Assembly: GCA_002286715.1 (NCBI GenBank)
Contig: NSJX01000011.1
Location: forward strand, 8,106 to 72,105
DNA length: 64,000 nucleotides
Reading direction: 5' to 3'
Origin: Dentipellis sp. KUC8613
Taxonomy: Eukaryota; Basidiomycota; Agaricomycetes; Russulales; Hericiaceae
The position numbers were made by a program, and so were the translations under genes. The notes under the pieces were generated by a model. That model had not been told where the DNA came from. It searched no databases and saw only the letters and a program-made list of their open reading frames with translations. Positions 9,510 to 21,935 of the stretch are shown one piece after another. Every line of letters starts with the position of its first letter. Position 1 is the stretch's first letter.

Positions 9510-12043
9510 ATGTCCAGCAGCTCCCCGCCCTCTATCTATACCCCTTCAACGACTCATTTATTCCAAAACACATGCACCTCCCTCCTTCTCAGCGCGTCAA
9601 AATTGGCCGCCAGACAAACGTAAAGACTGCACCTGGCGAGCGCAACGGCTTCTTTGACTCCAAGGTTCTCAGCAGGCAGCGTGCCGAGGTCTGGGAAGAG
9701 GCTGGGAAAGTATGTCGGGCCTGCCCTTTCCTCTCCAATCTTCCTCACGCGCTGCCGAGATCTACATCAAGGATGTGAAGAGTTCCAACGGCACCTTCGT
9801 CGATGGCGAGCGTGTCAGTCTCGAGGGCGCAGAGTCGGACCTCTTCGAGCTCAAGAGCGACGATATTGTTGTACGTCCTTGTCTGCTTTCGTAGCTTACC
9901 CCTCGCTCACTCTACGAAGGAATTCGGTATCGACATTGTTGGTGAGGACAACAAAATCATCATTTCACCACAAGGTGGCGGCCGGCGTCCTATGTGTCAT
10001 ACAGAACAAGACGCGCAAGCGGCTGCCCGTGTCGAACAACAACGGAATCCGTCGGTAGCTCAGCCTGGTGCAAGCAACGGCTCCAACGCCGCCTTTAGCT
10101 TTGCTAATTCCCAGGCTGGCCCTGGCGGTCCCGCTCAGCGAAGACCCACCATGAAACAGGAACCGACCGGCGTGGATGGCATGGGTGGCAACATGCGTGC
10201 TCCCGGAAAGAGTTGCCTTACTTTCGACCACATCCTCAACAGACTCCAAGGCGAGCTCCAGAAGGGCCGTGAGACCAGCGCCGAACTGAATCCGCAAACT
10301 GGAGCGATGACCGGAATCCGCGAACCTCTCGGCGCGAATGTGGTGAGCTTCTTTCAGCTAGTTGACTGGACTTTTGCTCATCACAAGCGGCCTCAAAATA
10401 TCTCTTCTTACTCGCAGACTATACCCCGATCATCCCCCCTCAGGCGCCTCCGGCCGATCCTGCTACCAATGGCAACCAGGCGCCACCATCAGCTTTAGCT
10501 GAACTCCAGGCTCAGCTCCGAGATACTCGGGCGTCTTTGGTCAGTCATGTCGACGATATCCGCGCTCTCGAAGGCGTACTGGGCGAACACGAAGCCATTA
10601 AGCGCGAGGATGATTCCTTGCGATAACTCATGGAGGAAGAGAAGCGGTAACTAGATAGCATGCGTGGCGCAGGACGACGACGTTCCGACGGCGATTACGC
10701 AGCGGATGATGACGATAACGCTCATAGCGTGTCAGCTGTCACTCCTCATGAGCTAGAGCGGGTCGAGGTAGAGGATGAGGAACGACTAGCCGCGGAGGAA
10801 GAGGAGGAAGAAAGGAGACGACGAAGAGACGAACTTGGCCGACCGCGAACACCGGAGCCAACGGGAATCGGCATGGATGACGAGGATTTCCACATCAACG
10901 AGCGCAAGACGCATCTCACCGTTCGTTCCCGTTCAATATCGCCCCCGCGTAATCGGCAGCATGACAAAGAGCAGTCGTTTGCCGCTTCCGGGGCCCTGCC
11001 TAGCGAGATGACCGAACGTCTGAATACCCTTTGTCTCCAACTAGAGTCTGCCCTGGAGCTGTCGCGAACCCTTCGAGCACAGCACGATGCTGCCCAAACC
11101 ACCATCTCTGCCCTTGAATCCAAGGTCAACACACTTGAGTGGCTCGTTCAGTCGTCACGGGCACAAACACAGGAACGGGCGTCCTTGAGTGAGCTTATAG
11201 TGGAATGGCAGAAGAGTGTCGAGGGTCAGTGGAGCGGCGTACAAGAGGAATGGGCTCAGGAGCGTACGCGCCTTCGCAAAGCGCATGACGAATGGGAGAC
11301 GAAGATGCGGATTGGTGAAAGCAGCGCAGGCGCTGCGACGGAGAAACTTGACGTAGGGATCGCCGACCTTCAGCAACAACAGCAACAGTTTCAACACCAT
11401 AACTCTTTGAAACATAATGGAGATACAAGGACTGGTGGGGGACTTGTGACCCCGCCTAGTCCTCGCAGCCTGTCTTCTGAATCGGGAAAGCAAAGACATA
11501 GGCTCAAACGCTCCGCGTCGTCGCGCGGGCGGTCACGGTCACGGTCAATTGATTTTCAGGAGGATCCCGATGGCGAGTATGCGAGCTCTTCGGAGAGCGC
11601 AACGCTTTTGGATGTTTCTGTCCCTGCTCCCCCGTCGTCATCTCCGAGATCAAGGCCACGCTCTCCGCGGATGCCAGATGATATGGACTCTGCCGTTCGA
11701 CTTGGACTCGGGAAAGGTGCGGATCTTAGCACAGACCGTCCCGTGATGCCGAGTCACTATCCGATTACGCCAGAGTCGTCTGTGTGCAAATCATCAACCA
11801 GATCCTCGGCGACAATGACTACGGATGGCGATTCCATGTACAGCGAACCTGCGAACTACGTCAGTCACGCGAAGGAACGTTTTTTGAACCAGGTACGTTC
11901 TCTGCACTCTAGGTGTATACTATGAACTCATCATCTACACGCACAGGCATCAGGCGGACATCACATCACACAAATGTTGATCGGGTTCCATCGTTCTTAG
12001 TGTGGCTGCTGCTGCAGTGCTTTACCGACTCAATGCAGAATGA
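9510..12043 (+). pseudogene. Broken copy of an FHA-domain, coiled-coil, tail-anchored protein (SLMAP/PRO45-like)
   Basis: The reading frames together describe a protein with an N-terminal FHA domain (about nt 9527-9960, including GRQTN, the SRQRAEVW strand and KSSNGTFVDGERVS), a long acidic coiled coil (about 10700-11350), a Ser/Arg-rich linker and a hydrophobic C-terminal anchor of Ala/Val/Leu ending at the TGA at 12041. This is the layout of fungal SLMAP homologues, which sit on nuclear or ER membranes in the STRIPAK complex. Introns at 9715-9760, about 9871-9918, 10342-10417 and 11890-11946 are recognisable. The copy is broken: a likely one-base loss near 9527 separates the start codon from the FHA frame, there is a frame change near 9970-10010, TAA codons lie at 10624 and 10648 (each reads as GAA changed to TAA), and a frame change precedes the anchor near 11995. 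I infer a duplicated or captured copy of a host gene; the SLMAP assignment rests on domain order. Confidence 0.75.
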
Positions 12044-13400
12044 TTGGAACACTGTCCCTTATGCCTGACGTTGGCAACCCAACCCCCGACCCTTTTGTTT
12101 ACGATTACTTCCCCTAATCCTTCATCTCGTCGGTTTGTCCCACTCTTTTTTTGGTCTCGGCAAATACCTCTTTGTGTATACATGCTTGCATTATTTCACG
12201 AACGCCTTTTATCTTATGACGTGTCATGAATCTTACCAAGCTCGCGGAATTCTATGTTTACTCTGGACAGTGGCTATAATGATCCTCGGCAATGTGTCAC
12301 CCTTACCGTCTCGGTCAGCAATCATTAGTTTTATTCCAACTGAGCATGCTTGAGTGCGTGTGCAGACGGCGCTCTTCATTTGCAGGGACAGGATTTCCTA
12401 CCGGACTCTCGGAGAGAAGAGGGCTTCTGTCCTCAGGTTGTTCGTATTGCAGCCGTTTGCAAATCGATAGGCCGCTTCTGACGAGATCACCGCAGAAGGG
12501 ACTTTCAATATTTATGCGGAGATTTGATCAAGTAGCGGTGGATGGCAAGACCAACGTCACCGTCGCCACAATTGCCAATGTCGGAACCTCGGCACTGATC
12601 AACTCCGACCTAAATTCTTAATTCCTCATTTGCAATGGTTTGTCGCGAAGCGGCCTACGTATCGATTTGTAAAATTCGGTCTCCTCCGGCTACGACTGTG
12701 TAGCCAGATTGTGTGAACATATTTCATCCCCGTCTGTTTCCGAATGGAGCGTTGCAGTTAAGAAGACGTTCCAAAGACGTCGCTGCGATCTTTTCTGGAT
12801 CCGTCGCAGAAGCACGACAGGGAATCGGCGTGTGTATAACAAGCCCCGTTGGCAGAGCGCGTGCTCTACGGCAGGCACAACGTGCGCACGCTTAATCGGA
12901 AACTGTGTTTCTGTCCGTCTGGATGCAAGGTACTGCAATGGGTATACTTCTCATATAATCCATCTGGACCAATCGGATCCTGTTAAACTCTCTTTGAAGG
13001 AATTCGGGCATACTCGGAGATCGCGTTACGCGATTTATGAAGATTGATACGTCTCTTCGACGAATACGTGGGCATTGTATCTCGTTTCCTTCTGCTATGC
13101 CGTCCACGCTGGCCGACTTTAGGATATTCTGAACAAGTGCGACTGTTCGCCGTTAAACAGCGCGTTTGACCATGCATCTCCGTCGCCGTAGAATTCTTCC
13201 CGCCGTTATATTGTGGCATTGATTCATGTACACCGTGTGAGCGCCGCGGTCGCCGTCGTCAGTATTAGAATGGTTATCTCAAGCGAAGCTAGAGTGACGT
13301 CGGTAGCAACGCCGCGGCTGGCGCATTGACGCCGTGTCATGGCCTTCCTTTATAGACATTGCGAGGCTGCGAGCAATACTTACCCCTTTGCACGCTCGTC
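12044..13400. other. Non-coding stretch with one unassigned open segment
   Basis: Mostly nothing recognisable. The segment about 12505-12621 reads as a smooth C terminus in one frame (ending VGTSALINSDLNS then a stop) and may be a leftover exon of another gene, but no domain is visible. Confidence 0.35.
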
Positions 13401-14095
13401 ATGCCAGTGGATAACCCTAGGCGTCTGTCGCTTCACACCATCCGTCATTCGTTTTCGTCCGGACATGCTCGCGAGAGAATTCGGCAACAGATATATCCGA
13501 TTCGGCTCCCGTTCCCTACGAAATCCGTCCACGCCATGAAGATTCGAGACGTTAGCAAGGAATGGACAGCTGATGTGTACATCACCCTATGTCCACCCGA
13601 CGAGCCCCTATCACTCCACGACGCCGTCTTGATCCACGTCAGAAGTGGTTCCGAGGAAGAGGACATGCGAGTAAAGGATGGAGGGTGTATCTTCGCGGTG
13701 AACTCTCTGGGCGAAGACGCGTACTGCCTTACCTTCGGACCGCCGAATTCGCCGCGTTATCTCGTGGTCCCTAACGCATGGGTCACTCCCCCACGACGCA
13801 ACATATTGCAGTACCTATCCCAAGGCTCTCGTCGTGCGCCGCCGTTTCCCCGCGAGATACCAGGATCGCTCTGGAACAATGACGCCAGTCTTCTTCTGCC
13901 ACCTGGAGGAGACTGCGAGCATATCCGGCATGCACCACACGCATTCATATGGGTCGATGCAACAGGTCGTGGATCCACCGCGGATACTTGAGCAGGCGTC
14001 GCGTCAAACGAGGCTTGCGTATCGACATAGATCAAGTCTTCGTGGTTTCCCGAGGTGTCGTACTTCGTTGCACGTGTGGTTATTTCAGCATCTGA
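13401..14095 (+). CDS. Uncharacterised spliced gene, orphan C
   Basis: The product, about 209 residues, is not recognised. The main exon (13401-13965) is open for 188 codons. It can be joined through a GT-AG intron (13966-14030) to a short last exon coding DQVFVVSRGVVLRCTCGYFSI before the TGA at 14093. An in-frame ATG at 13359 would add 14 residues. No signal peptide or membrane segment is seen; the protein is rich in Pro, Arg and acidic residues with one Cys pair at the C terminus. It lies in the accessory island between the FHA pseudogene and a LINE remnant. The open length and acceptable splice sites favour a gene, but without a homologue in the window it could be a chance frame. Confidence 0.4.
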
Positions 14096-15936
14096 TGAAG
14101 GCACGCCCACAGAGTTCTTGACCAATCGATCGGTGCATCTCCGTACTTCGACGAAATCGGCGCATTTTTTCTTTATGTTCTTCTTACTGCGATGTTTTCT
14201 CGATCAGATGGAATGGCCTGTAGTCTTCGCCGGTGCGGTACTTTACTTTGCTGTGGCTCTATCTCGAACGGACACCTGCGCAGTAGATTTGTCATAACTT
14301 CGTATCGAGACCGGTACCGTTATTACAATACATAACTTTTTTCGATCGTGGTGCGAGCATACTCCGAGCAATGACTGCGCCCGAGTCTTTAGCTCGATTA
14401 TCGTGCTTGCTGAAGTATCCTGTTCCGACGTACGCAGAAGTAGCTTGTTACTACGGGTGATGCGCGGAGCCCCTCTGATACGGCGCAGTTTCGGATGTGC
14501 ACAACACATAAGTCCCCGCGTACAGTGTGTGTGCAGCAGGACGTTTGATGTTCGTGCCGCTACTGCTGCTCGGGGCAAAGTCCCTGTCAAACGTCAATAA
14601 TGTTCATATCTCTGCGCCTGAGCGAGATGCATACTAATTGCCAGTGGACGCAGTTGTCGAGGGTGAACATGATAGGTAGCTTGTCTGTGCTAGGTTTTTA
14701 CGCTGACTCGTGCTCGAACTACCCTTGAGCACTGCAGAGTTTGTTGATTCAGCGTAGAAGGAAATCAGTTCGTGGTGCCATATCCTCAAAAACGTACTGC
14801 AATAGCCGCAAGAACGTACTGTAATAGCCGCTATTTCTGCGATTGGGTGTGGGTTCGAGGACACCTTCATCACGCTTCGGCATCAGCGGAACGACGTGTG
14901 CGCGAGGGGTTTCTCGGCATGCTTGTGTGTGGATGGAATATAGGCTTGAAAGAGTATTTGGTGTCCACGAGGAAAATCGGAAGACCCTATGACGACAGGC
15001 GCGCAGATATGATTGAAATAGTGGCCGCTCCTCACGCCGACCATCCAAGTCCTTCAAGAGGAATGCGAGGTCATCGCGGCTAGTGTCGAGCACAACACGT
15101 GCCTCGCTTGCTTCGTGACTCGGCCACCTACCTATCCGAACGCGCGACAAATTCCGTTGTTTCTTTGCAGTTTACTATACGGAACGCAACTTGCTCGATC
15201 GCGTGTTGTCCGCTCTTTGCCCGGAAACGATGTGTGATGGATGCGTGCGACGCACTCGCTTGTCTCGGTTTATTGAGCCATCCCGATACCGACGTCTCGT
15301 GGCAAGATGCCACCTGTATGCCGTATATATACACGAAGAGGACCGCAACCTCGCACGCGGTGTCAGTACCGCTGTATGCAACATTGGACGCGGATGTACT
15401 ATCAACAGACGGTGTCCGTGTTTTGATGCACTTTAAAACTGTCCCGTCGTCGAGCTTCCGAACGAATGCGTTCCTGGACGTAAATAGGACATTTAGTTAG
15501 TTTTCGGCACATTGGATCGGCTGTTCGACACCTTCCCTTGGTCCTCACCGTTCTCGGCGCTGCGTCTACTCCAATCCTTTGATAACGGCGTGCTCGACAT
15601 GTTGCACGATGATCGTACATCGTGGAAGAAAAATGTTGCTATCCGGGCGCGCAAGACTTCTTCGAGGTTTAGATCTACGTAGCTGTTAGGCGCGCCATAT
15701 ATATCTTTCCAGAGACGTCGAGGGCGATCTAGGTCGGATGGCAATAAATGTATGCGCAAAGCAATCGAGGTGGTTGTGACGGTCGACGGATCTACGAGCG
15801 TCTGCGTGCTTCGGCTGTTTGTCCTAATAAATATTTTAGTAATCATATTTGGATTCTGCGCCTTCGATGCGAGAAATTTGTTGAGGTGGTCGTGCAGCTC
15901 GACCGAATGCAAACCTGCTCTTGTCTCTACACCCGT
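14096..15936. other. Stretch without recognisable genes
   Basis: Short frames on both strands are open for 70-140 codons but show no domain, no paired splice sites and no similarity to the A, B or RNR genes. A frame near 15370-15500 (+) reads smoothly at its end and could be a remnant exon; I cannot support a call. Confidence 0.4.
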
Positions 15937-16497
15937 CTACGGGTGGATCGAGTGCGAACCTGCGAAATGGTCACGCCCAAATGTTGTGATGGTCGGATCG
16001 CGTGTGGCTTGCGCTTGTCCGATGCCTTCCTGTAGTAGAGTATCGAAGCGCAGAATGCCAGCGTAGGCCGTCGATTGGGAGATGGTAGCGAGTTTTGCTC
16101 CTTGGAGATCAAAGGAGGATGACATAGAGATGTCAAGCAGATCAGCGACTAGTTTATTGGCACATTCACGCGCCTTGTGATCAGCTTTTACATTGCCTTC
16201 AGTGCCATTGTGGCCCTTCACCCGTTGGAAGGCGGTGGTAGCGGAGCGAGCACGTAGGAGGTAGGCAGCCATACGATGTTCGGGGGATGTCACCTGCAGG
16301 GGAACAGGGAGCACGTGATACGTCGCGTCGACTCGTGTGCCTAAGGATGTTCGCGTCCGATGGTCGGGTCCTGGGAGGGTGAAAAGGGGGAAAGTGATAG
16401 GGTGAAAGTGATAGGTGGGCGCCTGAGATATATGGATGGGGACGGTACGTAAGTTGGTTGCACGGGGACAATTAGAGTTGCGCCCCTTGAATTTCAC
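15937..16497 (-). mobile_element. Remnant of a non-LTR retrotransposon RNase H domain
   Basis: Read on the minus strand, the frame carries FQRVKGHNGTEGNVKADHKA followed downstream by FDLQGAKLATISQS. This matches the C-terminal part of a type 1 RNase H as found downstream of reverse transcriptase in fungal LINE (Tad-like) elements: the K-G-H-x-G-x-x-G-N-x-x-A-D pattern with the final catalytic Asp. The upstream RNase H strands and the reverse transcriptase are not visible in adjacent sequence, so it is a truncated, dead fragment. LINE copies are usually truncated at the 5' end, which would fit the missing RT. Confidence 0.7.
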
Positions 16498-19400
16498 TTA
16501 GAGGGAAGGTGTTATGGTATATAAATCCCTTAGGGGTGGACGCTTCAGGATATCGCTCTTTTCTGCTCTTTGATTCCACTACTATCTTGCTTGAAAGTTC
16601 AACTCTTTATTCAACTGGTTATGTTTGAAGGCTCTCTCGGTGGAGTCGGGGGAAGTATCGTCGGGGTGGAGTTAGGTCCACCTTACGACCCACGCTCCTA
16701 TGGTACTTATTTGTATGTATGTATGTTGGTGAACATGGCTGACATATGAATTGTCAAGGGGGAAGGGTTCGTGTAGTCGCCTCTAAGCAGACTTTCTTCC
16801 ATAGTGTCATACCGGTCCCCGTGGTCATTGGGACACAGGGACGTATCCTCTTTGGAGAGACTATCATAGTGGAAGGGATGGAGGTGTGGAAACGTGGGGT
16901 TGCACAGCGGTGGGTGGCAGAGGCATCTGGATGGGCTCGCATCCATTTCCTCGCGGAGACAGCGAATGAAGGAGACCGCCATCAGTTCCTATGGGTCCCT
17001 TGGTGCGCTCTCGGGTAAGTGCTTAGCTTCGTTATTCAGATAGGGTAGATCTTACAGGGATATAGTGACGAGGAGCGTGCCAGCATTTGGGTTGTCAACG
17101 TGGCCGACGGGACGGAGGCAAGTTCGGCCGTGGTGGGAGAAGAGGTCGAGCCCGAGGCGGCTGTTGCTTCCGGACTCGTGGGGGCGGAAGGAGAGGTTGG
17201 GGTAGGACAGGCGGCGGTTGGGAATGGGGAGGGAGGGGGTGACGAGGGAGCGGTTGCGGACGTCTCTTTGACCGCGGGGGGATCTATGAAGGTTGGGAGG
17301 CGGACGCCGCAGCCTGTTTTGAAGCGGGCGTTGAGCGAGCTCGTGCTTCGCATCAGTCGCTCTCGTTCCCAGGATTTGTAGACAGCTATACCGTTCGGTG
17401 TCAGGGGTGTGTAATCGCAATCTATTATGGTGTTAGTCATGTCAGAGGCGGAGGGAATACACGAGTTTTGGACGGGGGAGGACTTAACGTGGAAGGTTAG
17501 TGTGACGTAGCGAGTATCTGGTACGATGGGAATTTTGCGAGCTCGCGATCGAGCAGGATGAGTATCCTGACTAGGGTAAGGCGGGTATTATCCTACATTA
17601 GGATGATACAGTTCCTAGCGGGAGGTTAGAATTTGTAGTTTGTGGATCCCGTCGTGGGCGGGGGATCGTTGTTTAGAGGTCGGCATTTACGAGTCAATTT
17701 GGGGTGACTGAAGGCTCGACTGGATAGATTGAAGGGGGTATATATTCATGTATTGGAGCCAGAGGGTAATCCGCAGGTCAAGCGCGACGGGGGAGTGCTC
17801 AAAGAGATCTCGGCGACGTGCTGCCTATCGTTGCCCAGGCTCGTGAGCCGTGGGAAAATCCAACCATGGTGATCACGGATTTTTAGCGTCCCATGCATCT
17901 TGTTCTGCCATGGCTCTCGTCCAGTGAACGATTCTGTTCGAGTTTGCGATATGGTCCCTTCAGATCTACGCGTTGCGACGGCGGAGGTGGCCGGGAACGA
18001 TTACGTGGTCGCGATTATAGAAGTGGAAATGAGTGCAGAGGTCGTAACAGGTACGAGTTCGAGTGTGGCGAATGCGCGACGGAGGTGATTGAAGCTGTTC
18101 CTCCAATTAGGCACGACGCAAAGAGACAGCATACCAACAATATAGGGAATAGCGTATCGCTACATATGACGCGCGGGTTGCTGGGAATGATCTCGAGGTA
18201 ACAAGAAGGCCAGTTCCAACATACTGCCTCGGAAATCTGATACCTGAACTGGAACACCGAAAACTCCTGCTCCGTGTCCAGCGAGAGACGGTCCAGATGT
18301 TCGTTCTGGTGAGATCCTACTCTCCGTTGAGTAGCACGATAACACTTGTCAGCAAATGACCGATAGCGACGCAGAAGGCCGATATCCAGCGACGGATGTG
18401 TGGGCAACCGGGAACATCACGGACACACGAATGTTGCGTGTTGCGATCCGCCGTCCCCGCAAAATAGCAGATTCATTTGCTAGAAACAGAGTACCCGACG
18501 CACGCCGCCTTGTTGAACATTCGTCTTGCTCTGACAACCGGTCCTGGTAAGCCTCGCCGTGTGAAAAAGATAAAAGCATTAACAGTGAACACTTACCCAG
18601 GAATTGCTAGATAACAAACGAGCCGGAACCGGTGAAGCGAAACCAGGTATTCGCATACAATATATGCTTTTCGTATCGTCCTTAAAAGGACACTTCTTAC
18701 TGAGGATAAATAAACAGTGTTCGAAATTGTCTTTGATCCTTTTCAGGAGCTCGCGGCGGAAACAATATCCGTTGTCGCGTTGTCTTGCAAGGAACGTGGT
18801 TCGAACGGACAATCGCAAGGTTCTGGCGAGGAAACGCGACGTTTGTCTTGCGCTGTCAGCGACTGGTGCACGGTGGTGACGTCATGTTGGGAGATCGTCA
18901 GCTCGTCTTCGTTGCTATTCTTTGTTCTTTATACTGCTCGCACTCACGCGATGTTGTTGTATTAGCGAATCATGGCCCGCTCACAATGGATAGACAGTCG
19001 TCTTGAAGCAGCCGAGTGAACGGAACACGTTATGTTAACACGTCGACCAAACGAGCGAGCGCGGCGATAGGAGTCGCCTCGGCTAGCAAGATAGGCCAAG
19101 TCGGCGGACTGGAACAGCGTAATAGGTCGCTCAGAGTGTTAGAAACCTAGAGATGCCAACAATACTTTTACTTTCATCACGTGACTTTACTGCCCGTCAC
19201 AAGCTTATTTCCACCGGATTCGAACTTGGAAGCGCCGCCTGCTCCGGCTACGCCCTTGCTTGCGGGGAGGGTTAAATAAGTGATCTTCTATGTGATCCTC
19301 GTAACCTCATGTCCCTACATAGACACCCTACTAATCACGTATAATTGCCCTCAAAACTCGTAATCGGTATATGTGACTCGTACGATAACATCTGTATGAC

Positions 19401-19649
19401 ATGCGGGTTCATCCAATCACGTATGTGGTAGATAACTTAATGCCCCTGCATGTATCCCTACCATTGTACTTGGCAGCTCGTCATTGACACCAGCAGAGCT
19501 GAAAGCCGTCGTAATCACCTGAAGATACTGGCCACTTTGGATTGTGCCGACTGGGAACCAGACGTCAACTTAGCAAGGCCTCGAGTCGACAGACAAACAC
19601 TCGCTGCTCCCGACTTCGCCCAGGGCGCTCGAGTTGTAACATACGCACG
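16498..19649. other. Stretch without recognisable genes, perhaps more retrotransposon debris
   Basis: There is a short GTAT run near 16709-16725 (tgtatgtatgtatgtt). Pro/Ser-rich minus-strand frames around 17040-17440 and G-rich plus-strand sequence near 17100-17300 may belong to the LINE remnant or another decayed element. A plus-strand frame near 17930-18090 is open but unassigned. I found no supportable gene. Confidence 0.4.
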
Positions 19650-20084
19650 CGCGCACTCAGGGCGCTCGTAGCTTTGCACGCAAACGCAAACTCACACCCT
19701 ATCCCACTCCTCGGACGCCCGCCCGCTGATCTTAGACGATCCTCCTCGCCCGCGCGTAAGCCGTCCCCGCCCACGTCTTGGCCCGAGCTCTCCAACCACG
19801 AGGAGGCCCGCGCGCCCGCACCTGCGCTCGCGGATGACGCGGCGCCGCCGATCCCAATGGGCCCCGGGCGCACGGGCGTGAAGGGCATCATCCGCGACCG
19901 TGACGAGGTGGCGGCGCGCACGCGCGAGCGGCGCACACAGGAGACGGCCGCGCTTGCGCGCGCGATGGAGAAGGCGAGTGTGGGCGGCAAGACGTATCTG
20001 GAGGACGAGCGCGAGCACCAGTGGCAGGCGGGGCTGGGGATGGTGCCGCCGGCGTTCCGCCATATGGGGGCCAGGAGCACGTGA
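19650..20084 (+). pseudogene. Degraded N-terminal exon of a phosducin-like protein
   Basis: The frame from about 19745 reads Ser/Pro-rich sequence, then GPGRTGVKGIIRDRDEVAAR and MEKASVGGKTYLEDER, which I recognise as the N-terminal region of fungal phosducin-like proteins (thioredoxin-fold chaperones of G-beta assembly). The preceding part continues in another frame (ARKRKLTPYPTPRTPAR at about 19665-19725), so at least two small insertions and one deletion near 19727-19760 break the gene. The segment stops at a GTGAGA donor-like site at 20081; no thioredoxin-fold exon follows. It is GC-rich compared with its surroundings, as expected for DNA from a conserved host gene. I infer a captured or duplicated fragment. 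The family assignment is from motif memory and could be wrong. Confidence 0.5.
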
Positions 20085-21389
20085 GACGTGCATCAGCGAA
20101 CCCTGCTCAATGACGAGCTCCAATAACGACTGGCGTCAGGTCGTGCACCGTAGCCGGGCCAGCCATTACACGGTAGGCCACAGACACTACAAATGCTGCA
20201 GACCTAGAGCGCCTCGTCATTCTTGGGGGCACGCCACGCGCCGGTGTAGCTCAGACATGAAATATAGTTTCAGGGTGATGAGCACGATATGGTCCGCGAT
20301 AAAAGTGCGACAACGAGAGCAGTATTGTACCCGGGCCAGGCATTGCACGCGAGGCCACAGCCGGTATGATTCCTGCGATTCCTGCGAAGCACTCCAAGGG
20401 ACCCGTGGTGATATCGAGTTGAAGATGGCAGCCGCCACGACGACAGAAAGTGATGTTGCAGAAATGATAGGACGAGGGAGTGCGCGATTGGAAGCAGAAG
20501 GCGAGAGAGAGACACTGAAGGGCACCGATCCAGTGCGCGGACGCTGGTTCCCTCGAGGCTCTGGGTATCCGGAGGCTGCTCGGTGGCTCTTTATAGACCT
20601 GAGGATGTGCGATGTGTCAGTGGAGTCGTGTCTGTTTGGCACATTCAACGAGCACTCACCGTAAACAACGCGTACGGCACGGTACACGTGACACGGGCGC
20701 TCGTATACGTCCTGCCGTCGCGATACAAGCGCCTGTAGCCCCCATCGAGCGCTCGTACATCCCTCTCTCGCCCCGCGGCCCACGCTGTGGCGAATCTACA
20801 GGGGGCACTCGCTGTGGACTGAACTGACTCCGTGCGCGGAGTGTGGCGTCAACACGAGACTCGTTGCCAGGAGTTCACAATGTGCGGTCCTGCAGTTAAA
20901 TCGACCCCTTCCCCTGCGGATTTCGCAGATGACGGAGTCGACGCCGACGCCGCTCTCTGGCATTCCGTCTGCGATGACGTTCAACGTCGTACGTGGGCGC
21001 TGCAGTCGAAGGAGGACTAGTGTCTTATGAACCACAGACTTTTCCGCGTATCGTTTTTTTTTCTATTAGATGTAGTTAGGTGTCGAGCGAGTAAAGAACA
21101 ACATGTGAATGTAATCAAACAATTAAGCGAAGGTAAAGTAAAGTGTCCTTGACCTGCGGCGGCGTATTACAGTTGTAGGTACTTTCGTTAGCGCTGTGCG
21201 GGATGTGAATGGACTTTTTGAGCAACAGAGGTGCGAGTCTCGTCGGTTATGGGAGAAGAGCATCAGAAATCACAGAACGTATAAGTACTTTTGAGCGGGT
21301 CTGCTTCAGCTGACGAAGAATAACAATGTTGTCAGCTGTATGGAGTGGGGAACAAGGATGAGGACATACTGTGAAGGCATGGGCTGATA
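20085..21389. other. Stretch without recognisable genes
   Basis: Open segments near 20640-21020 (+) look like decayed coding sequence broken by stops, but I cannot name them. The rest, from 21020, is A/T-richer and non-coding. Confidence 0.35.
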
Positions 21390-21935
21390 TCAATGAGCGA
21401 CACGACTGCGCTTCGGTGAGCCGTTGTAAGGTCCAGGGTCCGACGCTGGCAAGACACGGCGTTTAAGAGGGGAGATGGGCGTCGCCGGAGCTCTCGCAAG
21501 CATGCGGATCTTCACAATCTCTGCCGTATGGATGTCCCAACTGTCGAATCGAACGCCGTTGGCGTCGTTGCCTCTTCCCGGAATGCGCCAATGTTGAACT
21601 GTGAAGTCAAGAATAACCAACGCTCCTCGAAGCTTCCAATAGTCCTCGGGAGATACGGACTCACCGAAGTGAATATCCAAGAATCGGTGGATCGCATTTT
21701 GCGGTCGGCGGCCGTAACGCAAGAACCACAACACGACGCGAGAGCCGGTCGTCGAGAAAGCACAATAGAGGTGAATATCGATGCGCGATATAATGCCAGG
21801 CACGGGCGAATCGAAATGCATGGCATACGAATGTATTACACAGAAACACTTTACAATCCCAGACAGTAAGACTTTTTTAGTAGCAAGGGTCTCTGATAAC
21901 TCCCGCGAGGCTGGACTCATCGTACAGTGTACCAA
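21390..21935 (-). CDS. Uncharacterised gene, orphan D (3' exons)
   Basis: The function is not recognised. The last exons on the minus strand read FDSPVPGIISRIDIHLYCAF, then a GT-AG intron of 66 nt (about 21605-21670), then VQHWRIPGRGNDANGVRFDS, and finish with a Ser/Pro/Lys/Arg tail (PLKRR and SPKRSR) that looks like a nuclear signal. Part of the 5' region is probably in the open frame 21936-22571, but I could not fix its exon joins or start codon. The short beta-rich body with a basic tail resembles, as far as I recall, small multicopy proteins of unknown function near agaricomycete Helitrons. It lies in the accessory island on the same strand as A1, about 2 kb downstream of it. Confidence 0.45.
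   Translation of the reverse strand: MVHCTMSPASRELSETLATKKVLLSGIVKCFCVIHSYAMHFDSPVPGIISRIDIHLYCAFSTTGSRVVLWFLRYGRRPQNAIHRFLDIHFGESVSPEDYWKLRGALVILDFTVQHWRIPGRGNDANGVRFDSWDIHTAEIVKIRMLARAPATPISPLKRRVLPASDPGPYNGSPKRSRVAH

Noticed and set aside
19200..19270. ccggattcgaacttgg resembling a tRNA T-arm on the minus strand
   Set aside because: The flanking bases do not pair into T-stem, anticodon or acceptor stems, so it is not a tRNA.
19565..20123. Long minus-strand frames opposite the phosducin-like fragment
   Set aside because: They mirror the GC-rich plus-strand coding sequence; Ser/Arg/Ala-rich without domain.
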